A DNA stretch of 64,000 nt, taken from Bradyrhizobium barranii subsp. apii. GTDB lineage: Bacteria > Pseudomonadota > Alphaproteobacteria > Rhizobiales > Xanthobacteraceae. The position numbers and the translations under genes were made by a program. The notes below the pieces were generated by a model, which saw only the letters and a list, made by a program, of their open reading frames with translations, was not told where the DNA came from and searched no databases. Shown here one piece after another: positions 35,764 through 44,163 of this stretch (positions are counted from its first letter, which is position 1; each line of letters begins with the position of its first letter). The DNA is taken from NCBI RefSeq assembly GCF_011516635.5, contig NZ_CP096255.1, forward strand, positions 7,562,501 to 7,626,500, in the 5' to 3' direction.

Positions 35764-37395
35764 CCCGTCTTATTCGTCAGAGGGCGCCTGAGAGGCTGGC
35801 GAGCGTGGTGTAAAGCGCTGATGCGGCGTAGGATTCGGTTGCAAAGCCAACCCCATCACCTTCAGCCGCGAACACCACGCCCGCCATGACCGACGATACG
35901 ATTCTGCCCTTCTCGTTTCCAGCCGTTCACGCCAAGAAAGTCACAGCTGCCTTCGATGGCGGTCGGCTGACCTCGAACGGGGGCGTGATGCTTCTGGCGA
36001 TGGCCGAGCGGCGTCTCGGCTTGGCCGACAATTTGGCCCGGGTGTTCCCGGATCGGCGCGATCCGACGCGGGTCGTGCACAGCCTGGTCGATATGTTCCG
36101 CGCGCGCATGTTCGCGATCTGCTGCGGCTACGAGGACGCCGACGACCTCGATCATCTGCGGTCCGATCCCGCATTCAAGCTGGCCTGCGGACGGCTGCCG
36201 GACACGGGTCGCGATCTGTGTTCCCAACCGACGCTGTCGCGTCTGGAGAATGCTCCGCGCCTGCGCGACGTGATCCGACTGACCTACACTTTGGTCGACG
36301 CATGGATGGATAGCTACCCGCGCGAGCCGGCATCCGTCACGCTCGACATCGATGATACCTGCGATGTCGTCCACGGCCATCAGCAGCTCTCGCTGTTCAA
36401 CGCTCATTATGACGAACGCTGCTTCCTGCCGATCCACGTCTACGACACGGAGAAGAGCCGGCCCGTGGCGGTCGTGCTGCGGCCCGGCAAGACGCCGGGC
36501 GGCGTCGAGGTGCGTGCCCATCTGCGCCGCCTGGTACGGCATATCCGGACGCGGTGGCACAACACGCGAATTACGTTCCGTGGCGACGGGCACTATGCCC
36601 GGCCGGAGGCAATGGCGTGGTGCGAGACCAACGGCATCGACTACATCTTCGGTCTGTCCGGCACCAAGCCGCTCGCCAGAAAAGTCGACGCGGTCGCCGA
36701 CGACATCCGCACGCGACGCGCCATCGAGAACCTGCCGGTTCTGCGCGGCTATACCGAGACGCGCCACAAGGCAAAGTCCTGGGATCGCGAACGACGCACC
36801 GTCGCCCGTATTGAGGCGACGATGCTCGGCCTCGACATCCGCTTCGTCGTCACCAGCCTCGATGTCGGCTCGGCCGAGTGGATCTACGACAGCCTGTATT
36901 GCGCGCGCGGCCAAGCCGAGAATCTGATCAAGCTGCATAAGACGCAGCTCGCCTCCGATCGCACCAGTTGCCGTTCGGCGCTCGCCAATCAAGTCCGCCT
37001 CGTTCTCCATACCGCCGCTTATTGGCTGATGCTGACCGTGCGCGACGCCATTCCCAAAGTCCGGGAATTGGCCACTGCCGAGTTCGCGACGCTGCGTCTT
37101 CGGCTCTTGAAAATCGCCGCCCGGGTTGTCGAGACCAAGAGCCGCATTCGCCTTGCGTTCGCCGCGGCATGTCCCGAAGCCGACCTGATCCGCAGCTTGC
37201 CCGGCGCGCTGCTGCCGCTCGGTCCTTGACCGGTGGGGCGTCCGCCCGCGTTCACCCAACCCATCCCTCAAGCGCGTTGCAAAGTACCGGTCGTCAGGCG
37301 GTGAAAAGCCGAAGGCAATCCTGTGCGCCTCGTCAGCGGAGGTGTGCGGATGCACCAGTCGGACCAAAATACCGCGCTCTCACGAATAGGGCGGG
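35764..37395 (+). mobile_element. Complete IS1380-family insertion sequence
   Basis: 1632 bp. Terminal inverted repeats start CCCGTCTTATTCGTCAGAG on the left (35764) and CCCGCCCTATTCGTGAGAG on the right (reverse strand from 37395), 19 of the first 23 positions identical. Both ends are flanked by the direct repeat CTAT (35760-35763 and 37396-37399), a 4-bp target duplication typical of the family. One transposase gene fills it, so the copy appears intact. It landed 8 nt from a terminator hairpin. Confidence 0.92.
35886..37229 (+). CDS. IS1380-family transposase
   Basis: 447 residues. DDE transposase with the acidic residues visible in VTLDIDDTCDVVHG, TFRGDGHYARPE and CARGQAENLIKLHKTQ, the order and spacing usual for IS1380. 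The N-terminal AAFDGGRLTSNGGVMLL is also family-typical. The frame is open over the full expected length with no breaks, so the element may still be active. Confidence 0.93.
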   Translation: MTDDTILPFSFPAVHAKKVTAAFDGGRLTSNGGVMLLAMAERRLGLADNLARVFPDRRDPTRVVHSLVDMFRARMFAICCGYEDADDLDHLRSDPAFKLACGRLPDTGRDLCSQPTLSRLENAPRLRDVIRLTYTLVDAWMDSYPREPASVTLDIDDTCDVVHGHQQLSLFNAHYDERCFLPIHVYDTEKSRPVAVVLRPGKTPGGVEVRAHLRRLVRHIRTRWHNTRITFRGDGHYARPEAMAWCETNGIDYIFGLSGTKPLARKVDAVADDIRTRRAIENLPVLRGYTETRHKAKSWDRERRTVARIEATMLGLDIRFVVTSLDVGSAEWIYDSLYCARGQAENLIKLHKTQLASDRTSCRSALANQVRLVLHTAAYWLMLTVRDAIPKVRELATAEFATLRLRLLKIAARVVETKSRIRLAFAAACPEADLIRSLPGALLPLGP

Positions 37396-37402
37396 CTATC
37401 TC

Positions 37403-37438
37403 AAAAAAAGCCGCGCTGCCAACTGCTGACAGCGCGGC
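37403..37438 (-). terminator. Minus-strand terminator beside the IS1380 insertion
   Basis: Stem GCCGCGCTG / CAGCGCGGC (37410-37438) with seven A on the plus strand, i.e. a T run on the minus strand. It would end a minus-strand transcript coming from the small remnant gene at 37547-37461. Confidence 0.8.
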
Positions 37439-37460
37439 CGAACCGTGCGCGCCTCGCGCC

Positions 37461-37547
37461 TTACTTCATCGACATGGCCTTCTGCGCCTTCATTTAATGC
37501 ATGCAGGCGCTCTTCATCTTGCCGTTGCTGATATCGGTGTTGGCCAT
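37461..37547 (-). pseudogene. Possible broken very small gene ahead of the terminator
   Basis: From the ATG at 37547 the frame reads MANTDISNGKMKSACMH, then TAA (37496-37494), then continues in the same frame as MKAQKAMSMK to a second TAA just before the terminator. The regular composition on both sides of the first stop suggests one short peptide of about 28 residues cut by a point mutation, perhaps the end of a longer exported protein. No similarity can be named; the call rests on frame continuity and the terminator. Confidence 0.35.
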
Positions 37548-37572
37548 GGCTGCGCTGCGAAGGTGAAAGGCC

Positions 37573-37887
37573 TCAATTGCCGTTCTTTTGCACCTTGGGC
37601 CGGTCACCAACGCTGCCTGTGGCGACATCGGGCTCGCAGGACGCTTTGCCACGCCCTTCCGCCTGGCAGCGATAGACGCTGCCGGTGAGGCGGTCGACCA
37701 GCCACATGTTCTCGTCGTTCGGACCGTCGAGGCCGACGTAACGGCTGCTCAGCCCGGTGATCAGCGTGGACAGCAGGATCGCCACCGCGATCATCGCCGC
37801 ACCGATATAGATGGGCATTGAGCTCAGAAAGACTGTCCGATCCGGCGGGCCGCCACGATAGAACTGGTAATCACTCGGCCTGGGCAC
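37573..37887 (-). CDS. Small single-pass membrane protein of unknown function
   Basis: 104 residues, GTG start at 37887 with a GGGAG tract rather far upstream, so the start is uncertain. One strong membrane segment (about 24-46, MPIYIGAAMIAVAILLSTLI), then a soluble part with two Cys (YRCQAEGRGKASCEPD) that could form a disulfide outside the cytoplasm. No known domain is recognised. Confidence 0.7.
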   Translation of the reverse strand: MPRPSDYQFYRGGPPDRTVFLSSMPIYIGAAMIAVAILLSTLITGLSSRYVGLDGPNDENMWLVDRLTGSVYRCQAEGRGKASCEPDVATGSVGDRPKVQKNGN

Positions 37888-38069
37888 TGGACTGAACTCG
37901 GCTCCCTTCCTCGGCGGTTATTGAACGCGGAGTCCTGCTAGGCGCCCAACTGGCCGAATTCTTGTTCGCACGCAGGCCATCACGCGACGGCTTTGCGACG
38001 ATCGGTGAGCAAGGGTTTCCGGAACAAATTGGCGGCCCGAACCGGGCCGCCTGTTGCTTGCCTGCCGGC

Positions 38070-39482
38070 TCAGCGGCGGCCGAACAACCCGCCCATCATA
38101 CCGCCGAACAGACCGCCGGGGCCGCTTGGCGGACCGGCACCGCCACCGCCATAATGGCGCCGGCCGCCACCGCCGGAGGACCGGCGACGCGCCGGCTCGT
38201 CGTCTGCCTGTTCGGAGGAGGCCGCGCGGGTCGAGACAATCTCCGACAGCAGGGCCTTGTGCTGGAGCTTGTTGAGATAACCGGTCGCAGGATAGCCACG
38301 GGCAGCCTGCCACCGCCTCATCACGGAACGGGTCTCATCGTCGAACTTGCCCGTCGCCTTGACGTCGAAGCCGAGCCCGGTGAGGCGGCGCTGCACGTCG
38401 CGGCGCTGGTTCTTGTCCAGACCGATCTGGTCTTCAGACACCTGGTTGGCTTCTTCCGTAAAGGTCGCGGGATCGATCCCGGCCGAGAGGTTGCGGGTGG
38501 TGATGGATGGACCATCCTGCAACGCCGCGATGCGGGCGAGCGCGATCGACTTGAACGTGCCGTTGGGATAGCTGGTGAGATAGGCGTTGAGCTCCTCGAC
38601 CTTGTTGGAGTCCCTGATCGAGCGCCAGAACTCGAGCTCGACGTCGGAGCCTTGCTTGCTCGCGGCCAACACCGGTGCGTTCGACGGATCGGTCGTGGCC
38701 GCAGCCGGCACGCCAACCGGATTGAGATAGACGTTGCCGGTGAGGTTGGTGTGCCCCCAGGGCAATTACCCCTTGCTGGTCTCGTCACTGACCTGGGCAC
38801 GGACCTTGGTCATCGCCTGCTGGATCTCGATCCCGGGCTGGGCAATGTTGGCGACGAGCGCGCGGGTGAACGGGCTGTTGGTGCCGGCCTCGCCGTCGAG
38901 CGCGGTCTGGCCGGGGCCGGTGGCAAAGGCAATCAGCGTGCCCTCGCCCGACTTCATCTCGGCAAGACCGGTCTGGACGTTGACGGAGCGGGTGGCTTTG
39001 GCCGAGCGGATCTTTGCCGCGAACGGATTGTCGCGGCAGGCGTCGAGGAACACGAGCTTCACCTTCGCGTCCGACATGGTCTGATCGAGCGTGAGGTCGA
39101 CATTGATCGCCGCGCCCAGCTTGACGTCCATCTCGGATTTCAGGTCTGCGTCGACCGGCAACAGATAGTTGACGCCGTTCACGGCGATCCCGTGACCGGC
39201 ATAGAAGAACACCGCGACATCGGCGCCTTCGCTCTTCTTGCCGAACTCCAGGAGCTTCGCGGTCATGGCATCGCGGGTGAGGTTGGCGCCCTCGACGACG
39301 TCGAAGCCGACATTGCGCAGCACCCTGGCCATCGCCTTGGAATCGATCGCGGGGTTGGGAAGCTGCGGGACGTTCTTGTAGGCGGCATTGCCGACCACGA
39401 AGGCGACGCGCTTGTCCGCGAAGGCCGCGTTGCCGCTGACGAGAAATACTGCGATTGAAATTGCTGCGATCAAGAAGCGCAT
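38070..39482 (-). pseudogene. Caspase-like (peptidase C14) exported protein split by an in-frame TAA
   Basis: From the ATG at 39482 (GGGGAG at suitable spacing) a signal peptide (1-22) leads into a p20-type caspase fold with catalytic His97 in FFYAGHGIAV and Cys149 in VFLDACRDNPF. The frame ends at TAA (38768-38766) after codon 238, then continues in the same frame as LPWGHTNLTGNVYLNP through a helical region, a peptidoglycan-binding-like domain (RRLTGLGFDV, FDDETRSVMRRWQ) and a Gly-rich tail to 38070. Related proteins read GQLPWG here, so CAA to TAA is the likely change. Full length would be about 470 residues; the catalytic half alone may still fold. Confidence 0.8.
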
Positions 39483-39576
39483 GATCATTCTCCCCTGATC
39501 CAAACTTCCTCGCTGCTCTCGGTTCGACCTGAGCCGATCCGATGAGAGCAATCTGATCCAGTTCACAACGACGCAC

Positions 39577-39592
39577 TGTGATCTGGATCACT
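39577..39592. promoter_or_regulatory. Crp/Fnr-type palindrome upstream of the caspase-like gene
   Basis: TGTGA-TCTGGA-TCACT, with the perfect inner repeat GTGATC-TG-GATCAC (39578-39591), about 95 nt before the caspase ATG. It fits Crp-like half-sites (TGTGA/TCACA) and resembles Fnr/FixK-type sites. Inference only. Confidence 0.5.
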
Positions 39593-39862
39593 CGGGGATT
39601 TCTGCTGCTCGAACCGAGCTGAGAGTCGCTGCGACGGTCGCTTTTGGGCTGCTGACGCAGCGGGCAATACGGCTGGTGACGAACAATGGCCGAAAGATTG
39701 TACCTGCGCGGGCTGCGAGTCCAGCCGGTTCAGCAATCCGCTGTCGATGCCGAATGAGACGGCGCTTCTTCCCGGTGGCAGGGCACCGCCGCTGGCCCGA
39801 CATGCCATGGATGCCGATCGGCGCCGGCGCTAGGATGCACGGGTCATTTCGGTCGTCTGGAA

Positions 39863-39878
39863 TGTGACCCGCATCACA
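39863..39878. promoter_or_regulatory. Crp-consensus palindrome upstream of the ompA-like gene
   Basis: TGTGA-CCCGCA-TCACA matches the Crp consensus in both half-sites, 71 nt before the ATG. The 467-nt space from 39483 to 39949 holds this and the preceding site; I see no gene there. Confidence 0.55.
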
Positions 39879-39949
39879 TCGAGGCTGTTGAACCTTCCCT
39901 ACGCTCGCAACATCAAATCGCCATCAGGCGTAACAGCGAGGATACGACA

Positions 39950-40591
39950 ATGACCCGTTTTGATAAGTTTTTTGGACTGAAGGCGATTACCCTCACGGCC
40001 GCGCTGTCGATGACGGCGGGCCTGGCTTTCGCCGGCGATAACGTCTCCGCCAACCAGATCCTGGATGCGCTGAAGCCGAAGCCGGCGACCCGCGGCCTGT
40101 CCGTCAGTCCGCAGGTCGATCCGACCGCGCAGGCCAAGGAAGCGACGTTCCTGAACACGGTGCGCAACCGCTCGACCCGGTCGCTCTCGATGGGCGAGCG
40201 CGAGCAGATCGCCGAGCTCGCCGCGACCAAGCCGAAGATCGATCTGGAGATCCAGTTCGACTACAACTCGGCCGACATCGCCAAGACGTCGGTGCCGTCG
40301 GTGCAGGCGCTCGGCAAGGCGCTGTCCGATCCGTCGCTGAAGGGCTCGACCTTCGTGGTCGCCGGCCACACCGATGCGATCGGGGGCGAGGAGTACAATC
40401 AAGGCCTCTCCGAACGGCGCGCCGACACCATCAAGAAGTACCTGGTGCAGAACTATGGTCTCAACGGCACAGAGCTCGTCACCGTCGGCTATGGCAAGAC
40501 CAAGCTGAAGGACACCGCCAATGGCGCCGACCCGATCAACCGCCGCGTCCAGGTCGTCAACATGGAAGCCAAGACGACGGCGTCCAAGTAG
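39950..40591 (+). CDS. OmpA-family peptidoglycan-associated protein
   Basis: 213 residues. Signal peptide 1-28 (SMTAGLAFA-GD). A Pro/Ala spacer follows and an OmpA C-terminal domain runs about 95-205: IQFDYNSADI, then FVVAGHTDAIG (the Asp that contacts diaminopimelate), LSERRADTIKKYL (Arg) and INRRVQVVNM. There is no N-terminal barrel or lipobox, so it is a soluble or loosely attached peptidoglycan binder. GAGGATA precedes the ATG. A shared terminator separates it from the convergent glycosyltransferase. Confidence 0.9.
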   Translation: MTRFDKFFGLKAITLTAALSMTAGLAFAGDNVSANQILDALKPKPATRGLSVSPQVDPTAQAKEATFLNTVRNRSTRSLSMGEREQIAELAATKPKIDLEIQFDYNSADIAKTSVPSVQALGKALSDPSLKGSTFVVAGHTDAIGGEEYNQGLSERRADTIKKYLVQNYGLNGTELVTVGYGKTKLKDTANGADPINRRVQVVNMEAKTTASK

Positions 40592-40641
40592 ATTGTCCAA
40601 GTGAACTTCAAGTGAACTTCAAATCATCGCCGCGCGAAACA

Positions 40642-40671
40642 CGCCGCCTGCCACGATCGTGACAGGCGGCG
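40642..40671. terminator. Hairpin between two convergent genes
   Basis: CGCCGCCTG / CAGGCGGCG stem with an 12-nt loop, just before the 3' end of the glycosyltransferase gene and 51 nt after the ompA-like stop. The short T run on the plus strand is weak, so it may serve both directions. Confidence 0.6.
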
Positions 40672-40674
40672 ATT

Positions 40675-42042
40675 TCATATCCAGCTCTGGAACAGCATCA
40701 ACCAGTTGAACGTCTGCATGGACGTGCCGATGAAGGCCGCCGAGATCGGCAGCATCACCGCAAAGCCGATCGCCGCGACCCCGACATAGGCCCACAACAG
40801 CCAGCGCGGCAGCCCCTCTCGTCGCAGCACATAGACCAGCGCAAGCGACGCCACGGCTGCGGCCGGCAGATAATAGTAGAGGAAGCCGAGCGTGCGCGGC
40901 AGCAAAGCCCAGGCGAGCCAGGAGCCGAAATAGAACGCCGCGATCAGGAACGCATCCCAGCGCCGCGCGACGATAAAGTCGCGCAGCACGACGGCGAGCG
41001 CGAGCAGCGCCGGCCACGCGACCAGCGGATTGCCGAGGAAGACGATCGCGGAGACATTGTTCTCCGAGGTCTTGTCGAACAGGAACCACACCGGGCGCGC
41101 GAGCAGCGGCCAGGATGGCCACGCGCTCATATAGGTATGGCCGGCGATCGCGGTCGTGGTGTTGTCGGCGAATATCCGGCGCTGCGCCTCGATCAGATCC
41201 GGTAGCGACGCTCCGTAGAGCGGCACGAAAGCGGCAAGATATGTCAGCGCCGGCAGCACGGCGAAGCAGAGCGCGACGTGCTGCACGCGAAGATCGGGCC
41301 AGAGATCGGGCCGATACCAGTCGCTCGGCTTCGCGTCGGCGAACAGCGTGCGCCAGCCCTGCATCAGCCGGATCACCGCAACCATCACGATGCAGATGCC
41401 GAGCGGAAACAGGCCGCTCCATTTGCAAGCTGCGGCGAGGCCAAACAACGCGCCCGCAAGCGCGAGCAACGCATGCGGGCGCTCTCTTCGAAAGCCGTGC
41501 ATGAAGGCCGCAATCGCGAGCAGGCCGAACCCGAGCGCGTAGATGTCCAGCATGGCGATGCGCGCCTGCACGTAAAGCATCTGGTTGAAGCCCGCGATCG
41601 CCGCGGCGGCGATCGCGGGCCCTTGCGCGGAGAACAGCGCGAGCCCGCACAGATAGATCGCGACGATCGCGAGCGCGCCGAACAAGGTCGACGGATAGCG
41701 CCAGCCCAGCGCATTGTCGCCGAAGGCGGCGATCGATGCCGCGATCAGCTCCTTGGCCAGCGGCGGATGCATCGGGTTGAGCATCGGTTGTGATAGCGTG
41801 GGTGCCAGCATCTGCCGTGCCGCCGGCACGTAATGCACCTCGTCGAAGACGAACTTCTCCGGCGCCGTCAGGCCGATCAGCAGCGCAAGATGCGCGACCA
41901 GGAAAATCGCGACAGCGATCACTGCGCTCTGCGACACCTTCGGAACCGCGGGCAATTCGAACGGCTGCTGTGGGGCTATTTTGCGTGGCAAATCTGCTTC
42001 ACCGCGGAGAAAAACAAAGACGGCACTTTTCATTGAACGCAT
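40675..42042 (-). CDS. PMT-like membrane glycosyltransferase (GT39 type)
   Basis: 455 residues from the ATG at 42042; an ATG three codons later is equally possible, and no clear ribosome site is seen. A GT39/PMT family protein that moves a sugar from a polyprenyl phosphate carrier. FVFDEVHYVPAARQML holds the loop-1 acidic pair, and MHPPLAKELIAA the family HPPLxK motif. About ten to eleven membrane helices follow. It is divergent from the FecR/barrel pair. In bacteria with true PMTs the target is Ser/Thr-rich exported protein; target here is unknown. Confidence 0.85.
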   Translation of the reverse strand: MRSMKSAVFVFLRGEADLPRKIAPQQPFELPAVPKVSQSAVIAVAIFLVAHLALLIGLTAPEKFVFDEVHYVPAARQMLAPTLSQPMLNPMHPPLAKELIAASIAAFGDNALGWRYPSTLFGALAIVAIYLCGLALFSAQGPAIAAAAIAGFNQMLYVQARIAMLDIYALGFGLLAIAAFMHGFRRERPHALLALAGALFGLAAACKWSGLFPLGICIVMVAVIRLMQGWRTLFADAKPSDWYRPDLWPDLRVQHVALCFAVLPALTYLAAFVPLYGASLPDLIEAQRRIFADNTTTAIAGHTYMSAWPSWPLLARPVWFLFDKTSENNVSAIVFLGNPLVAWPALLALAVVLRDFIVARRWDAFLIAAFYFGSWLAWALLPRTLGFLYYYLPAAAVASLALVYVLRREGLPRWLLWAYVGVAAIGFAVMLPISAAFIGTSMQTFNWLMLFQSWI

Positions 42043-42156
42043 TCTGCCGCAACTGTCACTAAGCATAACGCACGTCCAGCGCCGCTTGTGATAATTTCGC
42101 CACATCAGAAGCGCGCGCGATCCGGTACGATCAGGGACATATCGATCGGTTGCGAG

Positions 42157-42858
42157 ATGAATTTGCGTTTCTGGCTCTTCCCCACCCTGCTGTCGGCCGC
42201 GTTGTGCGCGGCGCCTTGCGCGCAGGCGCAGACGCGCGTCGGCGAAGCCGTCGTGATCCAGAACAACGTGGTGCGCGTGGCCACGACCACGACGCCGATC
42301 AGTGTCGGCGACAGCATGTTGCGCGACGAGACCGTGCGCACCGGTGCCGACAGCGCCGCGCGCTTCGTCATGGCCGACAGCACCAACCTCTCGCTGGGCC
42401 CGAGCGCGACGCTGAAGCTCGACCGCACCGTCTTCAACGACGAGCACAGCTATCGCGACGTCGCGATCCGCATGACCACAGGCGCATTCCGTTTCGTCAC
42501 CGGACATTCGGAAAAGACCGCCTACAAGATCACGACACCGCTCGCGACCATCGGCGTGCGTGGCACCACGCTCGACATCCTCTCCCAGCGCGGCCGCTCC
42601 GTCGTCGTGCTTCAGGATGGCGCCGCCAGCGTCTGCACGACGAGCTCCCAGTGCGTGCAGCTCACCCAGCCCGGCGACACCGCAATCATCACCTCGGCCG
42701 GCGGCAAGGTCAGCATCACCAAGACCAACACGCCGCCCTGGACCTTTGCCGCCAACTGCGCCGCAAGCGCCGGGCTGTGCTCGGTCAACCAGTATGCGGA
42801 CGCCTCGCCGACCATCACGCCTGCCGTCCACGACGACGGCATGCTGTGCGGGCGGTGA
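42157..42858 (+). CDS. Exported FecR-domain protein
   Basis: 233 residues from the ATG at 42157 (MNLRFWLFPT). Signal peptide 1-25 (CAQA-QT). A FecR-like domain spans about 40-165: GDSMLRDETVRTGADSAARF, LKLDRTVFNDE and ITTPLATIGVRGTTLDI, with the conserved VRGT turn. There is no membrane helix or sigma-binding N-terminus, so it is not a classic anti-sigma regulator. The C-terminal part has four Cys. Its stop overlaps the next start as TGATG. Confidence 0.87.
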   Translation: MNLRFWLFPTLLSAALCAAPCAQAQTRVGEAVVIQNNVVRVATTTTPISVGDSMLRDETVRTGADSAARFVMADSTNLSLGPSATLKLDRTVFNDEHSYRDVAIRMTTGAFRFVTGHSEKTAYKITTPLATIGVRGTTLDILSQRGRSVVVLQDGAASVCTTSSQCVQLTQPGDTAIITSAGGKVSITKTNTPPWTFAANCAASAGLCSVNQYADASPTITPAVHDDGMLCGR

Positions 42859-44009
42859 TGATGGCGAAACTCGACGTCAGGCGCTTCGTCCTCGCCGCCG
42901 CGCTGACCGCAACCGCTGCGTTTGCGTTCTTCGCGTTCAATGCGCGACCGGCGGCAGCGCAGGCGTCTTGCGAGTCCGGATGCGGTGGGCCGACGCCCTC
43001 TCCGTCGCCGACCTATTCACCGTCGCCGTCGCCGACACCCACACCGACCCCCTCCCCTTCGCCGAGCCCCTATCCGTCGTCCTCGCCGAGCCCGTATCCA
43101 CCGCCTCCACCTTCGGGCGCGGACTCCAGCGGCAATTCGATCGGCGGCCTCGCCAACCAGCGCTTCAACCAGATGATCACCAACCGGGTGCTCGGCACGG
43201 TGCTGCTCGGCGTCAACGAGCAGGTCAATTGCAGCGACTGCATCAGCGCATTCGGCTCCGCCGGCTCGTTCTCGGCCGGCATTCACGGCCGCAAGGAGCT
43301 GACCAACAACCTGTCGCTGCTCGCCGGCATCGCCTACACGCAATACAGCGAGGGCGGCTACAACATCACCAGCGCGCCGATCGGCGCCTTCGCTCTGCGC
43401 TATGACTTCACCGACTGGGGCTCATCGCGCCCGTTCTTCGACGTCGGCACCATCCTGACGCCGTGGGAGAAGGCGCGCTACACCCGCAACTACAACACCA
43501 GCCTCGGGCCGGTGAGCGTCACGGGCTCGACCAACGCGTCGAACTACGCCGTCTATGGCCGTGCCGGCTGGATGAGCCGCGTGTCCCCGCGCGACGAATT
43601 CGCGGCCTCGATCGAAGTCTGGCAGCTTTGGCAACGCGTCTCCGGCTATTCGGACAGCGCCGTGGCGTTCAATCCGTTCGACGCCACCATTGCGACCGGC
43701 ACCGATCGCACCAGCCTGGTCAAGATCGGCGGCCAGTGGACGCACCTCTTCGGCAGCAACATCGAGACCAACATCAATGGCGGCTGGGTGCAGTCCTTCG
43801 CCAGCCATGGCGGCATCGTCGCCACCGTGACCGGCGACGGCCTGGTGGTGCCGACGATGGGCAACCAGGGCTGGTTCGAATATGGCGGCCGCCTCGGCTT
43901 CCGCGTGCAGAAGGGCTGGATCGTCGACCTGTTCGCGAACGGCACGCTAGGCCCGCAGCCGGTGGGGAACACCATCCATGGCGGCGTGGGGCTGAGGATT
44001 AATTACTAG
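42858..44009 (+). CDS. Outer-membrane beta-barrel (autotransporter-like) protein with Ser/Thr/Pro-rich segment
   Basis: 383 residues. Signal peptide about 1-33 (ARPAAA-QA). Residues about 45-90 are almost all Pro, Ser, Thr and Tyr (PSPSPTPTPTPSPSPS), likely disordered. The rest is amphipathic beta strands ending in GGVGLRINY with a terminal aromatic, as in outer-membrane barrels. ATG at 42858 overlaps the fecR-type stop. A longer frame open from 42150 is antisense-like to the FecR gene and is not a real extension. Confidence 0.85.
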   Translation: MMAKLDVRRFVLAAALTATAAFAFFAFNARPAAAQASCESGCGGPTPSPSPTYSPSPSPTPTPTPSPSPSPYPSSSPSPYPPPPPSGADSSGNSIGGLANQRFNQMITNRVLGTVLLGVNEQVNCSDCISAFGSAGSFSAGIHGRKELTNNLSLLAGIAYTQYSEGGYNITSAPIGAFALRYDFTDWGSSRPFFDVGTILTPWEKARYTRNYNTSLGPVSVTGSTNASNYAVYGRAGWMSRVSPRDEFAASIEVWQLWQRVSGYSDSAVAFNPFDATIATGTDRTSLVKIGGQWTHLFGSNIETNINGGWVQSFASHGGIVATVTGDGLVVPTMGNQGWFEYGGRLGFRVQKGWIVDLFANGTLGPQPVGNTIHGGVGLRINY

Positions 44010-44033
44010 GGCGGGATCTCGCCCCAAATTCCG

Positions 44034-44137
44034 CTGGATGCCCCGGCTTGACCGGGGCATCCAGTACGCCGCGGCCTATCGATTGACCACTAGCGTCTCG
44101 GAGTACTGGATCGCCCGATCAAGTCGGGCGATGACAG
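44034..44137. repeat. Interspersed palindromic repeat, family B (copy 2)
   Basis: GATGCCCCGGCTTGACCGGG, CATCCAGTACGCCGCGGC, GAGTACTGGATCGCCCG and ATCAAGTCGGGCGATGACAG, as at 7052-7157 with differences in the loop. Confidence 0.85.
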
Positions 44138-44163
44138 TGAATATGTGGCCAGAGCATGCCACC

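Noticed and set aside
39563..39808. Small minus-strand open frame in the caspase-ompA gap
   Set aside because: No ribosome site, no domain, and it covers the Crp-like site; likely not a gene.
42150..42857. N-terminal extension of the barrel protein frame
   Set aside because: It overlaps the FecR gene in another frame, is Arg-rich and precedes a perfect signal peptide; the ATG at 42858 is the real start.
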